From Maribacter sp. (GTDB taxonomy: Bacteria; Bacteroidota; Bacteroidia; Flavobacteriales; Flavobacteriaceae): DNA of 64,000 nt. Under the pieces are notes generated by a model that searched no databases, was not told the origin of the DNA, and saw only the letters and a program-made list of their open reading frames with translations. Both the position numbers and the translations under genes were made by a program. Numbering within the stretch: position 1 is the first letter of the stretch; each line of letters begins with the position of its first letter. Positions 8,420 through 19,514 of this stretch are shown here, one piece after another. The stretch spans positions 1-64,000 of the forward strand of contig PDPR01000011.1 in the NCBI GenBank assembly GCA_002749285.1, read 5' to 3'.

Positions 8420-9328
8420 ATGCGACAAAAAACAATGACAGGTACAATAAGGGGATTGTGGTTAAAGACAATAAGGCCGCTAAAATTTTTGCCACAATCA
8501 TTTTATGTCAAATATTACTATGAGTATTATTCCGGCAAAAGACTCAACTATGGCAACCCACAAGAATTCAATCAAAAACTTTCTTGGTATAAAGTGTTTT
8601 TTAGACCTAAGATATTAAATGTTTTAGTGGACAAGTATGCTGTTAGGGAATATGTTAAAGAAAAAATCGGGGAAAGGTACTTAAATGAATGTTACGGTGT
8701 ATTCAACAATCCTGAAAGGATTGATTTTGACGGACTCCCACAAAAATATGTTCTAAAAGGTGTACACGGGTGCAATCTTAACCTATTGGTCCTCGACAAC
8801 CAAAAGCTAAATAAAAAGAAGGCTATTGGAACAATGAAGAAATGGTTGTCCAAAAATCAATATTATAGAGGTGGTTTGGAATGGGCCTATAAAGATGTTA
8901 AACCAAGAATCCTAATAGAAAGGTTTCTACACGATAAAAAAACGGATGATCTGATCGATTATAAGTTCTATTGTTTTGATGGTGCACCAAAATTCCTAGT
9001 TGCACAATCAGACATTTCAGGAAGGTATTTTTATGATCTGGATTGGAATGAATTACCATTTCGTTGGAAGAAAAAGTATAATGGAAAAATAGAAAAGCCA
9101 TCCAACTTTGAAGAACTAAAACGGTTGTCCTCGAAACTAGCGGATAATTTTCCGTTTGTTAGGGTGGATCTTTATTCTGTGGACAATAAAGCCTACTTTG
9201 GGGAGATGACCTTTTACCCTACTGATGCAAGGGATGATTTTTACCCAGAGGAATACAATAAAATTGTTGGGGATTATTTCAGATTGCCCAAAATACCCAA
9301 CGGGCAAAAGTATGTTACTGAATACTAA
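8420..9328 (+). CDS. TupA-like ATP-grasp family protein (glycan/teichuronopeptide-type ligase)
   Basis: This 302-residue protein resembles the TupA-like ATP-grasp family found in capsule and exopolysaccharide loci. Signs are the N-terminal LSWYKVFFRPKILNVLVDKY segment, the PQKYVLKGVHGCN nucleotide-binding loop near residues 112-124, ILIERFLHD, DYKFYCFDG near 180-188, and VRVDLYSVDNKAYFGEMTFY near the C-terminus, the last holding the metal-binding acidic residues. The start at 8420 is set by a strong AAGGAG eight bases upstream; the frame is open further upstream to 8345 but lacks such a site. No other glycan genes of the expected cluster flank it. Together with a MITE-like repeat upstream, this suggests an acquired orphan gene. 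Confidence 0.78.
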   Translation: MRQKTMTGTIRGLWLKTIRPLKFLPQSFYVKYYYEYYSGKRLNYGNPQEFNQKLSWYKVFFRPKILNVLVDKYAVREYVKEKIGERYLNECYGVFNNPERIDFDGLPQKYVLKGVHGCNLNLLVLDNQKLNKKKAIGTMKKWLSKNQYYRGGLEWAYKDVKPRILIERFLHDKKTDDLIDYKFYCFDGAPKFLVAQSDISGRYFYDLDWNELPFRWKKKYNGKIEKPSNFEELKRLSSKLADNFPFVRVDLYSVDNKAYFGEMTFYPTDARDDFYPEEYNKIVGDYFRLPKIPNGQKYVTEY

Positions 9329-9751
9329 AAGATCGGAAAACCATTTAAGCAGTTGGATAATGCCCCCCTGTTGAAGTTGATCGGACAAGAAGGGGTTTAA
9401 GCATACAGGAGCAGCCCTTCTGGCAAGCGTTTGCCACCTTACTACAGGTCTATAATACAGAGATGGATATTTGATGGATATTTGGATGTTCGTGTGGTTT
9501 TTATGGACTAGTGTTTATAAAGCACGGATTGCAAATACGTACTATCGGGACTTGTTTTTATGACCCCGCGATACAATCGTACGGTAACAGGGAAATACAG
9601 AATACCAAAAGCACTTCGAATACCGTACCCCCGTACTTGTTCAAAATCCCCTGACCCATCATCTTACGGTTTGTACAAACTTGATACCAAGGGAAATCAC
9701 TGTTGGTTTCCACACCATACCTTAAAAACTTCTAATAAAGGATATGGAATA
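9329..9751. other. Intergenic region without a gene
   Basis: Between the ATP-grasp gene and the atpC terminator I see no coding frame of credible composition. It contains a perfect two-copy 11-base tandem repeat, GATGGATATTT (9462-9472 and 9473-9483), and the hairpin listed separately at 9521-9543. Confidence 0.5.
9521..9543. repeat. Degenerate hairpin of the 'GGATTGCAAAT' type
   Basis: AGCACGGATTGCAAATACGTACT can fold on itself with two mismatches. I recall sequences of the form CACGGATTGCAAATCCGTG as frequent intergenic repeats in Bacteroidota genomes, and this looks like a decayed copy. The assignment is from memory and needs a genome-wide count. Confidence 0.3.
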
Positions 9752-9783
9752 AAAAAGCCATACATCATAGTGTATGGCTTTTT
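9752..9783 (-). terminator. Rho-independent terminator of atpDC
   Basis: AAAAAGCCATACA (9752-9764), loop TCATAG and TGTATGGCTTTTT (9771-9783) form a perfect 13-base-pair stem flanked by A and T runs, so it can act on both strands. It lies 20 bases past the atpC stop codon. Confidence 0.9.
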
Positions 9784-9802
9784 CATCAAATCGTTTTTAT
9801 CC

Positions 9803-10081
9803 TTAATCCGCCAATACGATGGCCTTATTACCCTTCATCTCAACGGTGCCACTGGTAATGGCCAATACCGTTCTACCTTTGGCGTCCTTAGTGAATTTAT
9901 CCTGATACTCTTCCGCTATACTGATAGTACCATCCACGACAACCTTACCTTGTTGCAATAATGAAACTATAGGGGCGTGGTCCTTTAACATTTGAAACTC
10001 CCCATTAATACCTGGAACCGTTACTGAATCTACTTCACCGGCAAACAGCGTGGCTTCTGGGGATACGATTTCTAAATACAT
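9803..10081 (-). CDS. atpC: ATP synthase F1 epsilon subunit
   Basis: A 92-residue F1 epsilon subunit, which joins the rotor stalk to the c-ring and modulates ATPase activity. Diagnostic segments are MYLEIVSPEATLFAGEVDSV and PGINGEFQMLKDHAPIVSLL. Only the beta-sandwich domain is present; the C-terminal helical hairpin of longer epsilons is missing, as is common in Bacteroidota. I chose the ATG at 10081 because homologues begin at this point; an in-frame ATG at 10105 would add eight unlikely residues. It follows atpD with a 78-base gap and is terminated by a strong hairpin. Confidence 0.93.
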   Translation of the reverse strand: MYLEIVSPEATLFAGEVDSVTVPGINGEFQMLKDHAPIVSLLQQGKVVVDGTISIAEEYQDKFTKDAKGRTVLAITSGTVEMKGNKAIVLAD

Positions 10082-10159
10082 AATTTTATGGTATTCGGTA
10101 TTCAATATTCAGTGTCCAGCAGTTTAATCCCGACTGTAAACTGCTTATTTCCTACTCAT

Positions 10160-11722
<1,563 letters not shown>

Positions 11723-11734
11723 CTATAAGTGCTG

Positions 11735-11742
11735 CAAATATA
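11735..11742 (-). promoter_or_regulatory. atpD promoter -7 element
   Basis: On the minus strand this reads TATATTTG, an exact match to the Bacteroidetes TAnnTTTG element, about 66 bases upstream of the atpD start. An upstream GATTG is a possible -33 element. Confidence 0.55.
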
Positions 11743-11792
11743 TGTTTTTCAATCTTAAATTAAAATGCTTTTCCCTCCTTTTTTCAAAAAGA

Positions 11793-11820
11793 GAAAAGAC
11801 GCCTCTTCAAGCGTCTTTTC
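11793..11820 (-). terminator. Rho-independent terminator after the TonB receptor gene's convergent/upstream boundary
   Basis: GAAAAGACGC (11793-11802), loop CTCTTCAA, GCGTCTTTTC (11811-11820). On the minus strand a T-rich run follows the stem, so it ends transcripts of the receptor gene whose stop codon is 27 bases away. Confidence 0.85.
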
Positions 11821-11846
11821 CTTATACCGGTAAATTTTTGTGGTGG

Positions 11847-14657
11847 TCAATTGTTTATCGTCCATGAGAGGTAAAACTGGGATCCGACATAACCCGTTCC
11901 CACGGCACTTATATACTCTTCCCCCAAGAGGTTCGAGGCACCCAATTTAAATGTGGATTTGATATTTGGCACCGTGTAATTGATCTGTGCATCCAACACG
12001 CTGAACGAAGGGATATCCCCTGTGGCAAATGAATTTTGCCATAAGTATCCATCTGTCCACCTATAATTAACATTAAAACCAAAATTATCGAACAATTCCG
12101 TATTGCCAAAAGAAGCCTTTACCTTATGCTTTGGTGTATTGAACTGAGGTTCGAAATCGGGATCCGATGCCTCATCAAAATCAAAATCCGAGAACGTATA
12201 GTTTATACCAAAATCGAAATCCCCGAAAACCCTGGCCTCCAAACCTGCGGTAACCCCATATGAGGTGATATTCGCCCTTGAGTTCGTATAGGTGCTGAAT
12301 GGCTGTAGATCTTGGTTCTGTATTGCCTCCAAGGCCAAAGGATTGCCTGTCCCTGGATTTACATCCGACAAGTCCACATTACCATACTTTGGTGCCAAAA
12401 CTGTTTTTTGTGATATAAAATCCTCATAATCATTATAGTAACCACTTATATCCAACACCACTGACCCTAATTGACCCCTATATCCCAATTCCAATGCCGT
12501 GACTTTCTCTGGCTTTACAAGCGGTATATTCGAGGCATCCAACAACGATATATCAGGAGTTCCTGCAGCTGCAGATCTGGCAAAGTTCTCAACGGACTTC
12601 TGGGAAAACGCATTCTCATAGGCATCCCTACCGGTCATAACCACCGTATTTGAACCTACAATGGCAGCCCCGTTCGTCGATAACGAGGCATTCTCTTCGT
12701 AACGGTCAAGGTTATCCTTGGCAGAACCTACCAACAAGGCCTTACCGATGTTCAGTCCTATATAAAGATCTTGGGTAGTAGGGTTTCTAAATCCTGTCTG
12801 GAAAGACCCCCTGAAATTATGGTTCCTATTCTCCCCAAATGTATAGGTCATTGAAGCTCTTGGGGAAACAAAGCCATCGAAAAGCTCATTCTTATCATAA
12901 CGCACCGAGCCCGTGAACTTAAAACGCTCATCCATGAATTTTCTCTGGACCTGCGTATATACCCCAAATTCGTGGAAAGGGATGGTACCATCAGTATCCG
13001 TGAAAATAGTTCCTTGGGAATTCAATTCATATTCCCTGAAAGAACCACCAACCTGAATATCGGCAAAATCCCCTGTAATATGGGTGAAATTATAATTGGC
13101 ATCGACATGACGGAGTTTTGTGTTATCGATAAAACGGGCCCCAGCCGACAGGTCCCCATCGGCAATTACCGTATTAAAGGCGCTTTTAAAGGCTGGTGTA
13201 CCCGGAATCAACCTCCCGGTATCGGCAGCTGCCCTTGCTGCGGCGTGTGCCGCATCATCATCGAGTTGTACCCCTGTACCCACACCGAGTTTCGCCCCAA
13301 TAAAAGTACGGGCATAATCCCCAAACCAATCTAGATCACCTTTCCATTTTCTATTTACATTGATGGCCGCAAATCTCATATCATAAGAATTCCCGGCATT
13401 CTCTGCCGTTATATAGCCCCTGAGAAAAAAGTTGTCGTTCCTGAATTCCAATTTATGTTGTTGTAGGGAAAAATCATTGATATAATATCGGTTGGCTCCT
13501 TGGTAAATCGTGGCGCCACGACCTACCCTACCATTATAAACAATCTCGAAATCCGTGGCAAAAGGCCTATAATGTATAGCGCCGTCAAACTTAACACTCT
13601 GGGCATCATAATCACTCAAGTCACTCTCGATATATCCTGTCCTTGACACCAAGGCCGACCCAACAGTACCTGAAGGCAACCCTCCTAAGGCATCAAAGTT
13701 CAAAACTGTAGAAACCTCGTCCCCGTAAACATTAAGGCCATCATAACCTGGATCGGCCCTCGTAAAACCAGGGTTGTTCATATCTTCCTCATTCACGGCA
13801 TTCCAATCGGTACCTTCCATAAAGGAAAAATTCACCTTTACCGCCAATTTATCACTAAAGGCATGTGCGGCACGAATACCAATATCATAATATCCATTAT
13901 CACCGGCGGCTTCCTGGGAAGTTACACCTGTTTTAAGATAGGTGCTGATTCCCTGATAATCAAAAGGATTTTTACTTCTCATAAAAAGAATACCATTAAA
14001 CGCATTGGCCCCATAAAGGGCTGAGGAAGCCCCAGGAAGTATTTCAACGCTCTTCACATCCAGATCGTTCATCCCTGCCAAATTACCAAGGACAAAGTTC
14101 AAAGCTGGTGAGGAATTATCCATACCATCTACCAATTGCATAAAACGTGTATTTGCGAAACTGGCAAAACCCCTGGTATTGACCGATTGGAATGTTAAAC
14201 TGTTCGTGTTTATATCGACTCCCTTCAAATTCCCAAGACCCTCATAAAAGGATGCGGAGGCCGTATTCTGTATTTCCTTTAACCCAAATCGCTCAACGGA
14301 AACAGGTGATTCAAATAGCCGCTCCGGTGTCCTGGATGCGGAAATAACAATTTCATCAAGCATTGTGTGCGACTCTTCGAGTACGATCGTGACCTTCCCA
14401 TTGCCAGAAGTTATATCAACATGGGTGTCGGTATAACCAATACTTGATATTTTTAATCGGAATGGGGGTGTTTCGGAAGTTTTCAAAGTGAAGTTACCAT
14501 CAAAATCCGATACTGCCCCTATCGCTTTCCCGACAATAACCACATTCGCTCCTGGAACAGGTCCATTTTTCTGGTCAACAACATTTCCCGTAATTATCGT
14601 TTGGGCGGATCCTAGGGTGCCCAACATCAATAAGGATAATAAAAGTATCGTTCTCAT
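11847..14657 (-). CDS. TonB-dependent receptor with CarboxypepD_reg-like N-terminal domain
   Basis: A 936-residue outer-membrane receptor. Residues 1-18 are a signal peptide; about 20-105 form a carboxypeptidase-regulatory-like beta-sandwich (ITGNVVDQKNGPVPGANVVI and DFDGNFTL); a plug follows with LDEIVISASRTPERLFESPV and VEILPGASSALYGANAFNGI; then a large barrel ends in GSQFYLSWTINN. No SusD-like partner lies next to it, so it is not a classical SusCD pair. It is monocistronic between the atpD promoter and a strong terminator downstream of glmS. The ligand is unknown; its length is typical of Bacteroidota receptors for peptides, glycans or iron chelates. Confidence 0.93.
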   Translation of the reverse strand: MRTILLLSLLMLGTLGSAQTIITGNVVDQKNGPVPGANVVIVGKAIGAVSDFDGNFTLKTSETPPFRLKISSIGYTDTHVDITSGNGKVTIVLEESHTMLDEIVISASRTPERLFESPVSVERFGLKEIQNTASASFYEGLGNLKGVDINTNSLTFQSVNTRGFASFANTRFMQLVDGMDNSSPALNFVLGNLAGMNDLDVKSVEILPGASSALYGANAFNGILFMRSKNPFDYQGISTYLKTGVTSQEAAGDNGYYDIGIRAAHAFSDKLAVKVNFSFMEGTDWNAVNEEDMNNPGFTRADPGYDGLNVYGDEVSTVLNFDALGGLPSGTVGSALVSRTGYIESDLSDYDAQSVKFDGAIHYRPFATDFEIVYNGRVGRGATIYQGANRYYINDFSLQQHKLEFRNDNFFLRGYITAENAGNSYDMRFAAINVNRKWKGDLDWFGDYARTFIGAKLGVGTGVQLDDDAAHAAARAAADTGRLIPGTPAFKSAFNTVIADGDLSAGARFIDNTKLRHVDANYNFTHITGDFADIQVGGSFREYELNSQGTIFTDTDGTIPFHEFGVYTQVQRKFMDERFKFTGSVRYDKNELFDGFVSPRASMTYTFGENRNHNFRGSFQTGFRNPTTQDLYIGLNIGKALLVGSAKDNLDRYEENASLSTNGAAIVGSNTVVMTGRDAYENAFSQKSVENFARSAAAGTPDISLLDASNIPLVKPEKVTALELGYRGQLGSVVLDISGYYNDYEDFISQKTVLAPKYGNVDLSDVNPGTGNPLALEAIQNQDLQPFSTYTNSRANITSYGVTAGLEARVFGDFDFGINYTFSDFDFDEASDPDFEPQFNTPKHKVKASFGNTELFDNFGFNVNYRWTDGYLWQNSFATGDIPSFSVLDAQINYTVPNIKSTFKLGASNLLGEEYISAVGTGYVGSQFYLSWTINN

Positions 14658-14801
14658 AGTTGGTTTTAAGTTAGATTAGTTTGTTGCCAATATACAGATT
14701 TTTTCATATTAGGAATGGAAAAACACATAAAATTATGTATGTATAGTGGTTTTTTCTCAAAAAAATGGCCTTAATATTGCAGAATCTATAACCTTTGGAT
14801 T

Positions 14802-14835
14802 AAAAAAGGCCATGACTTAAGTCATGGCCTTTTTT
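14802..14835 (-). terminator. Strong terminator of glmS
   Basis: AAAAAAGGCCATGAC (14802-14816), loop TTAA, GTCATGGCCTTTTTT (14821-14835): a perfect 15-base-pair stem with A/T flanks, 20 bases past the glmS stop codon. It can work in both directions and insulates the receptor gene downstream. Confidence 0.92.
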
Positions 14836-14855
14836 AATGTCAACAGTTTTTATCC

Positions 14856-16703
14856 TTATTCCACCGTAACCGATTTAGCCAAATTTCGTGGTTGATCTAC
14901 ATTACAATCCCTCATCACAGCAATATGGTACGATAACAATTGTAATGGGATGGTTGTCAATAACGGGGTTAAACTCTCCAATGTTTCAGGTACTTCGATA
15001 ACATGGTCGGCAAGCTCCGTAACCTGTGTGTCGCCTTGGGTCACCACGGCAATGATCTTACCTTTCCGCGATTTGATCTCCTGTACATTACTTACTACTT
15101 TTTCATAATGCCCCCTTTTGGTCGCAATAACAATCACTGGCATTTGCTCATCTATCAAGGCTATCGGGCCGTGTTTCATCTCTGCGGCAGGATACCCCTC
15201 AGCATGTATATAACTGATTTCCTTCAGTTTCAAGGCCCCTTCCAAAGCAACGGGGAAATTATATCCTCTTCCCAAATACAGACAGTTGGTCGAATCTTTA
15301 TAGACATCGGCGATAATCTCAACCAATGGATTGGCTTCCAAGGCTTTTTCCACTTTTGTCGGAATAGTTTCCAATTCTGTTAGATATTCATGGAATCGGG
15401 ATACTGAAAATTCACCTTTTTCCTTCGCCAATTTCAAGGCCAACAGGGTCAATACCGTTATTTGTGTGGTAAATGCCTTGGTTGAGGCAACTCCTATCTC
15501 AGGCCCTGCATGGGTATATGCACCTGCATCGGTTTCCCTTGCAATAGAGGAACCAACAACATTACAAACCCCAAAAACGAAGCCCCCTTTTTCCTTCGCC
15601 AATTTAATAGCGGCCAAAGTATCCGCTGTTTCCCCAGACTGGGATATGGCTATCAAAACATCCTTTTCGGTAATTACAGGGTTCCTGTATCTGAATTCCG
15701 AGGCATATTCCACCTCGACAGGAATACGGGCCAAGTCCTCAAAAATGTACTCTGCGACCAACCCTGCATGCCACGAAGTACCACAAGCAACAATAATGAT
15801 TCTATTGGCATTAAGGAATTTCTCCAGATGTTGGTCGATACCAGCCATTTTTATCAATCCCTGGTCTGCCAATAAACGGCCTCGGTAAGTATCCATAATG
15901 GCCCTTGGCTGCTCATAGATTTCCTTGAGCATAAAATGTTCGTACCCCCCTTTCTCAATTTCCTCCAAGTTCATTTGAAGTTCCAGGATATTAGGGTAGG
16001 TTATGGCATCATCCTTTATTTTCCTCAGTTTGATCTCTTTCCCCAATCTTATAATGGCCATTTCCTCATCTTCAAGATAAACCGCATTATTCGTAAACTC
16101 GATAAAGGGAGAGGCATCGGAAGCTATAAAATACTCATTCCCACCTATACCAATAGCCAATGGACTCCCTAATTTCGCCACGACGATCTCATCTGGTTTT
16201 TTCTTGTCAAAAACAGCAATGGCATAAGCCCCCACTGCTTGATTGAGTGCGATTTGAACTGCTTGGCCTAATTTAACACCCTCTGTTTTTTGAACCTCCT
16301 CTATAAGGTTCACCAACACCTCTGTATCTGTATCAGAGGCAAAGGTATAGCCCCTGTTCATCAACTCTTTTTTTAACGACTCATAGTTCTCGATGATTCC
16401 GTTATGTATAATCACCAAGTCCCCTGAATTGGAATAATGTGGATGTGAGTTTATATCGTTTGGAGCCCCATGGGTGGCCCAACGCGTATGACCTATTCCC
16501 AGCTTACCTCCCAACGAAATCGAGGATTTCGATTTTTTTTTCAAATCCTCAACCTTGCCTTTGGTCTTTGAAAGGTTAATATTGGAGCCGTCGAACAAAG
16601 CGACCCCTGCACTATCATAACCTCGATATTCCAAGCGCTGAAGTCCTTTGATTATTATGGGATAGGCATCCCTGTATCCAATATACCCTACAATTCCACA
16701 CAT
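14856..16703 (-). CDS. glmS: Glutamine-fructose-6-phosphate aminotransferase (isomerizing)
   Basis: A 615-residue cytoplasmic enzyme making glucosamine-6-phosphate from fructose-6-phosphate and glutamine, the entry step to UDP-GlcNAc for peptidoglycan and LPS. Processed Cys2 in MCGIVGYIG is the glutaminase nucleophile, and GHTRWATHGAPND is the glutamine-binding loop. Two SIS domains bind the sugar (CGTSWHAGLVAEY, ISQSGETADT), and the invariant C-terminus is LAKSVTVE. The GT5-like and DUF4270 genes lie upstream on the same strand, but a 167-base gap and its own promoter suggest separate expression. No glmS ribozyme is expected or seen. Confidence 0.98.
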   Translation of the reverse strand: MCGIVGYIGYRDAYPIIIKGLQRLEYRGYDSAGVALFDGSNINLSKTKGKVEDLKKKSKSSISLGGKLGIGHTRWATHGAPNDINSHPHYSNSGDLVIIHNGIIENYESLKKELMNRGYTFASDTDTEVLVNLIEEVQKTEGVKLGQAVQIALNQAVGAYAIAVFDKKKPDEIVVAKLGSPLAIGIGGNEYFIASDASPFIEFTNNAVYLEDEEMAIIRLGKEIKLRKIKDDAITYPNILELQMNLEEIEKGGYEHFMLKEIYEQPRAIMDTYRGRLLADQGLIKMAGIDQHLEKFLNANRIIIVACGTSWHAGLVAEYIFEDLARIPVEVEYASEFRYRNPVITEKDVLIAISQSGETADTLAAIKLAKEKGGFVFGVCNVVGSSIARETDAGAYTHAGPEIGVASTKAFTTQITVLTLLALKLAKEKGEFSVSRFHEYLTELETIPTKVEKALEANPLVEIIADVYKDSTNCLYLGRGYNFPVALEGALKLKEISYIHAEGYPAAEMKHGPIALIDEQMPVIVIATKRGHYEKVVSNVQEIKSRKGKIIAVVTQGDTQVTELADHVIEVPETLESLTPLLTTIPLQLLSYHIAVMRDCNVDQPRNLAKSVTVE

Positions 16704-16744
16704 AATTATTTATTTAGTTGAATGGTTTTTTCAATGAATTACAA

Positions 16745-16752
16745 CAAATATA
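16745..16752 (-). promoter_or_regulatory. glmS promoter -7 element
   Basis: Minus-strand TATATTTG matches TAnnTTTG exactly, 42 bases upstream of the glmS start. Just upstream is the small inverted repeat AAGGAT-GAAAA-ATCCTT (16758-16774), a possible regulator site. Confidence 0.5.
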
Positions 16753-16870
16753 CCTTTAAGGATGAAAAATCCTTTCTAAGTTAGATGTAAAACGCCAATA
16801 CTCTGTAAGTCGTATATTACCAATGCAAAAAAAATAAATGTTGTAGCCTGTAGGGGAGTAAGGTATATTA

Positions 16871-18595
16871 CTATTGGTCTGTCTCTGTATAGAATATTTC
16901 GAGTTTCAATCTTTTTTCACCATTATCTTCTGTAGCCCCGTGGAGTACAGTGCCTAAAGGGGTCAAGGTAGATACCATTGGTAAATCCTTTGCACCGTCT
17001 TCAAGGACAGTATTGCCGAACACCCTCAGTATGTCTATATTAATATCGGGTGTAATCGTTAGCCCTAGGGTAGCGTTGGTTTCATCCCTTATGATTATAT
17101 CATTTATATAATCCGTTATCCTTATGGTATATTTCTCACCAACACCTTCGGATGATCTTTCGATAACACCATCATAATTAAGATAATCACTGAACAAGGA
17201 AAAAGACCCCCTTGCACCTTCGAAATCAGTACTGGTATTGATCAATGGTTCCTTCCCATCCAGATTATACAGGTATAATCTTGGTGGGTCAACTATGCCA
17301 TTTGGCACATCAATAGCTTCTTGATCTATATAAAACACTAAATTGGCCTCATTGATGATCCAATTATTACTTTTAATCTGCTCTATAAATTCCTGGGCAT
17401 CTGCCTCTTCCTCCGCAAATAATTTCAACTCAGCGTAGGTTCCCGCACCACCTTTGACATAGATTCTTTCGGCATTCACACCAGTATCCAATGCATCGGA
17501 TATTTCTATGGGGTAAGGTTCACTCTCAAAAGTGTTGACCATGTTCCAATTGGCTATATTCTTGTCGGATAGATTAAATACAACCTCGGCCTGGTCTTCT
17601 ATTTTCTCATCATCCGAAGTATCCTCGGTACTCTTCGTGTCTATCTTATCATAATGATAATACATGGTTACTGAAGCCTCACTCATATCCAACAATATCA
17701 TTACATCCTGTGAACCAGGTGCAATGGACAAATGCAAACCTCTCATATAATCATTGAAGTTGGACTGGCTTAAAAGTTCTGCCCCCCCTTCCTTATCGAG
17801 TATGTTTTCCTGGAAAAATGTCTTATCCAGTGGCACCCGGATTCCCGGACTCAACTTGGTGAATAATTTCGACTCATCCTCATCAGTGGTTCCATTATCT
17901 TGTTTCCTGAACAAAAACTGTTTGTCATCGATCACATATTCCCCTTCATAAAGCACATCGGAAACAAAACTTGGGGAGAATTGTTGTGAGGAATAATACT
18001 CCTGCCCCTCTTGAAAGTTGGTATCGGGGTCTAAGTCCCTTAAAAAATAGGTCGATCTTTCCACCTTAAAATCAAAAGCGGTTTCCACGATACTATCGTA
18101 AACTCCCCCATTGACATAAACACTGTCAATATCAATCCGTTGCACAATGGAATCAATATTCGCGGTATTGGCCCGACTGACCTTCGGACTTTTCAAATAG
18201 GGGATATATAAATAAACAGAATCGATAATTTCATTTTCAGGGATGACAGTTACGCTGGAATTGGTACTGGACTGATCCTCATCATCCTGACTATACTTCC
18301 CAAAGGAAAGGTTACTGCTGGGTAAGAGCAATTGTGTCGTAATCCTTGCCTCGGTCTTCCCATAAATAGGGTCGTCGAAAACACCCAATTGGTACACTGG
18401 CAACCTGTTTGTAGGTACCGCCTTCACCTTTTTGTTATATGCGAAAACATCAAAAACGGCCTTATTCGATGCGAAAGCCTTCCCTCCGATAATTTCCGAT
18501 CCTATGGTTGTAACCTCTTTTTCACAGGAAACAAACAAAAAAATAGATAAGACACCCGCCAGTACAGGAAATTCAAATTGCTTAAAAAAACTCAT
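16871..18595 (-). CDS. DUF4270 lipoprotein
   Basis: A 574-residue exported lipoprotein: signal peptide and lipobox LFVSCEKE place the acylated cysteine at C24, followed by [10 protein letters not shown], the usual opening of DUF4270 proteins. The rest is beta-rich with paired segments such as [12 protein letters not shown] and [13 protein letters not shown], and no catalytic motif. DUF4270 function is not established. It starts five bases after the GT5-like stop codon, so the two are almost certainly co-transcribed, an arrangement I recall as common in flavobacteria. Confidence 0.88.
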   Translation of the reverse strand: MSFFKQFEFPVLAGVLSIFLFVSCEKEVTTIGSEIIGGKAFASNKAVFDVFAYNKKVKAVPTNRLPVYQLGVFDDPIYGKTEARITTQLLLPSSNLSFGKYSQDDEDQSSTNSSVTVIPENEIIDSVYLYIPYLKSPKVSRANTANIDSIVQRIDIDSVYVNGGVYDSIVETAFDFKVERSTYFLRDLDPDTNFQEGQEYYSSQQFSPSFVSDVLYEGEYVIDDKQFLFRKQDNGTTDEDESKLFTKLSPGIRVPLDKTFFQENILDKEGGAELLSQSNFNDYMRGLHLSIAPGSQDVMILLDMSEASVTMYYHYDKIDTKSTEDTSDDEKIEDQAEVVFNLSDKNIANWNMVNTFESEPYPIEISDALDTGVNAERIYVKGGAGTYAELKLFAEEEADAQEFIEQIKSNNWIINEANLVFYIDQEAIDVPNGIVDPPRLYLYNLDGKEPLINTSTDFEGARGSFSLFSDYLNYDGVIERSSEGVGEKYTIRITDYINDIIIRDETNATLGLTITPDINIDILRVFGNTVLEDGAKDLPMVSTLTPLGTVLHGATEDNGEKRLKLEIFYTETDQ

Positions 18596-18600
18596 TTAGA

Positions 18601-19410
18601 TTATTTTAAAACTTCAGTGTTATAGAAATTCGCATATGCTTCTTCAAAACCTTGCAAAGGAACATAAGGCAACACGGGTTTTCCTAGGTTGGATATATGG
18701 TTCTTTAAATCTTCCGGAATTTCTTCCGCAGCTAAAATAACAGCATCGGAATAATCTACGGCTACTTTTAACAAATTATTATAGTTAGGTGTTCTCAAAA
18801 CGCTAATACTATCCCCTGAAATGCCATCAAAGGCGATCTTATCGACCATGTCCTTGTCAAGTTCACCATCATAGCCCTTCCCATAGACCGAGGTAACAAT
18901 CTTACTGTCCCCGAACAAAGGCTCGTTTACATAGTATTTTTTCAGATATAGCGGTAAAAGTGAGGCCATCCACCCATGTACATGAATAATATCGGGGATC
19001 CAATTCAATTTCTTAACAGTCTCTACAACCCCTTTTGCAAAAAAGATGGCCCTTTGGTCATTGTCCTCGAAAAGGTTCCCTTCTGCATCGGTAAAGGTCG
19101 CCTTTCTTTTAAAATATTCTTCATTATCGATAAAGTATACCTGTATACGTTCTTTTGGTATAGAGGCTACTTTTATGATCAAAGGCATATCCACATCATT
19201 AATGACAAGGTTCATACCTGATAGGCGAATAACTTCGTGCAGTTGATGCCTGCGTTCATTTATGTTGCCATATCGCGGCATAAAAATCCGAATCTGGCCA
19301 CCATTACTGTTGACCATCCTTGGGGTTTCATATGACATTAAGGATACTTCGTTCTCTGGGAGGTAGGGGACCAATTCAGAAGATACAAACAATATCTTTT
19401 TACCATTCAT
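18601..19410 (-). CDS. Half-length glycogen/starch-synthase-like protein (GT5 N-terminal domain only)
   Basis: A 269-residue protein matching only the N-terminal Rossmann domain of GT5 glycogen synthases: ILFVSSELVPYL at 6-17, GGQIRIFMPRYGN, YFIDNEEYFKRK, and IPDIIHVHGWMASLLPLYL. Full GlgA is about 480 residues; the whole C-terminal nucleotide-sugar domain is missing. The KTGGL donor-binding motif that should follow SSELVPYL is replaced by PENEVSLMSYETP. It is therefore unlikely to make glycogen. It is divergent from panC, 104 bases apart, and leads an operon with the DUF4270 gene. The family is clear, the function unknown. Confidence 0.85.
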   Translation of the reverse strand: MNGKKILFVSSELVPYLPENEVSLMSYETPRMVNSNGGQIRIFMPRYGNINERRHQLHEVIRLSGMNLVINDVDMPLIIKVASIPKERIQVYFIDNEEYFKRKATFTDAEGNLFEDNDQRAIFFAKGVVETVKKLNWIPDIIHVHGWMASLLPLYLKKYYVNEPLFGDSKIVTSVYGKGYDGELDKDMVDKIAFDGISGDSISVLRTPNYNNLLKVAVDYSDAVILAAEEIPEDLKNHISNLGKPVLPYVPLQGFEEAYANFYNTEVLK

Positions 19411-19447
19411 AGAAGCAATATTTTATTTATCTTGAAAAGAATTGGTG

Positions 19448-19455
19448 CAAAATTA
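19448..19455 (-). promoter_or_regulatory. Promoter -7 element of GT5-like/DUF4270 operon
   Basis: Minus-strand TAATTTTG matches TAnnTTTG, 38 bases upstream of the GT5-like start, within the 104-base divergent gap shared with panC. Confidence 0.45.
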
Positions 19456-19486
19456 CAAAAATTATACAGATTAGCGGTATTTATAG

Positions 19487-19494
19487 TAAGTTTG
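19487..19494 (+). promoter_or_regulatory. panC promoter -7 element
   Basis: TAAGTTTG matches TAnnTTTG and ends 20 bases upstream of the panC ATG, giving a short leader. TTAG at 19471 is a weak candidate -33 box. Confidence 0.45.
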
Positions 19495-19514
19495 CTCCCT
19501 TTCAAACACAACCT

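Noticed and set aside
9560..9961. 133-codon plus-strand frame
   Set aside because: It runs through the atpC terminator and antisense into atpC; not a plausible gene.
15331..15888. 185-codon open frame on the plus strand
   Set aside because: It lies wholly antisense to glmS, whose motifs are complete; its composition is that of a reverse-frame shadow.
16704..16870. glmS ribozyme or riboswitch upstream of glmS
   Set aside because: The 167-base leader has no ribozyme core; this element is restricted to Gram-positive relatives.
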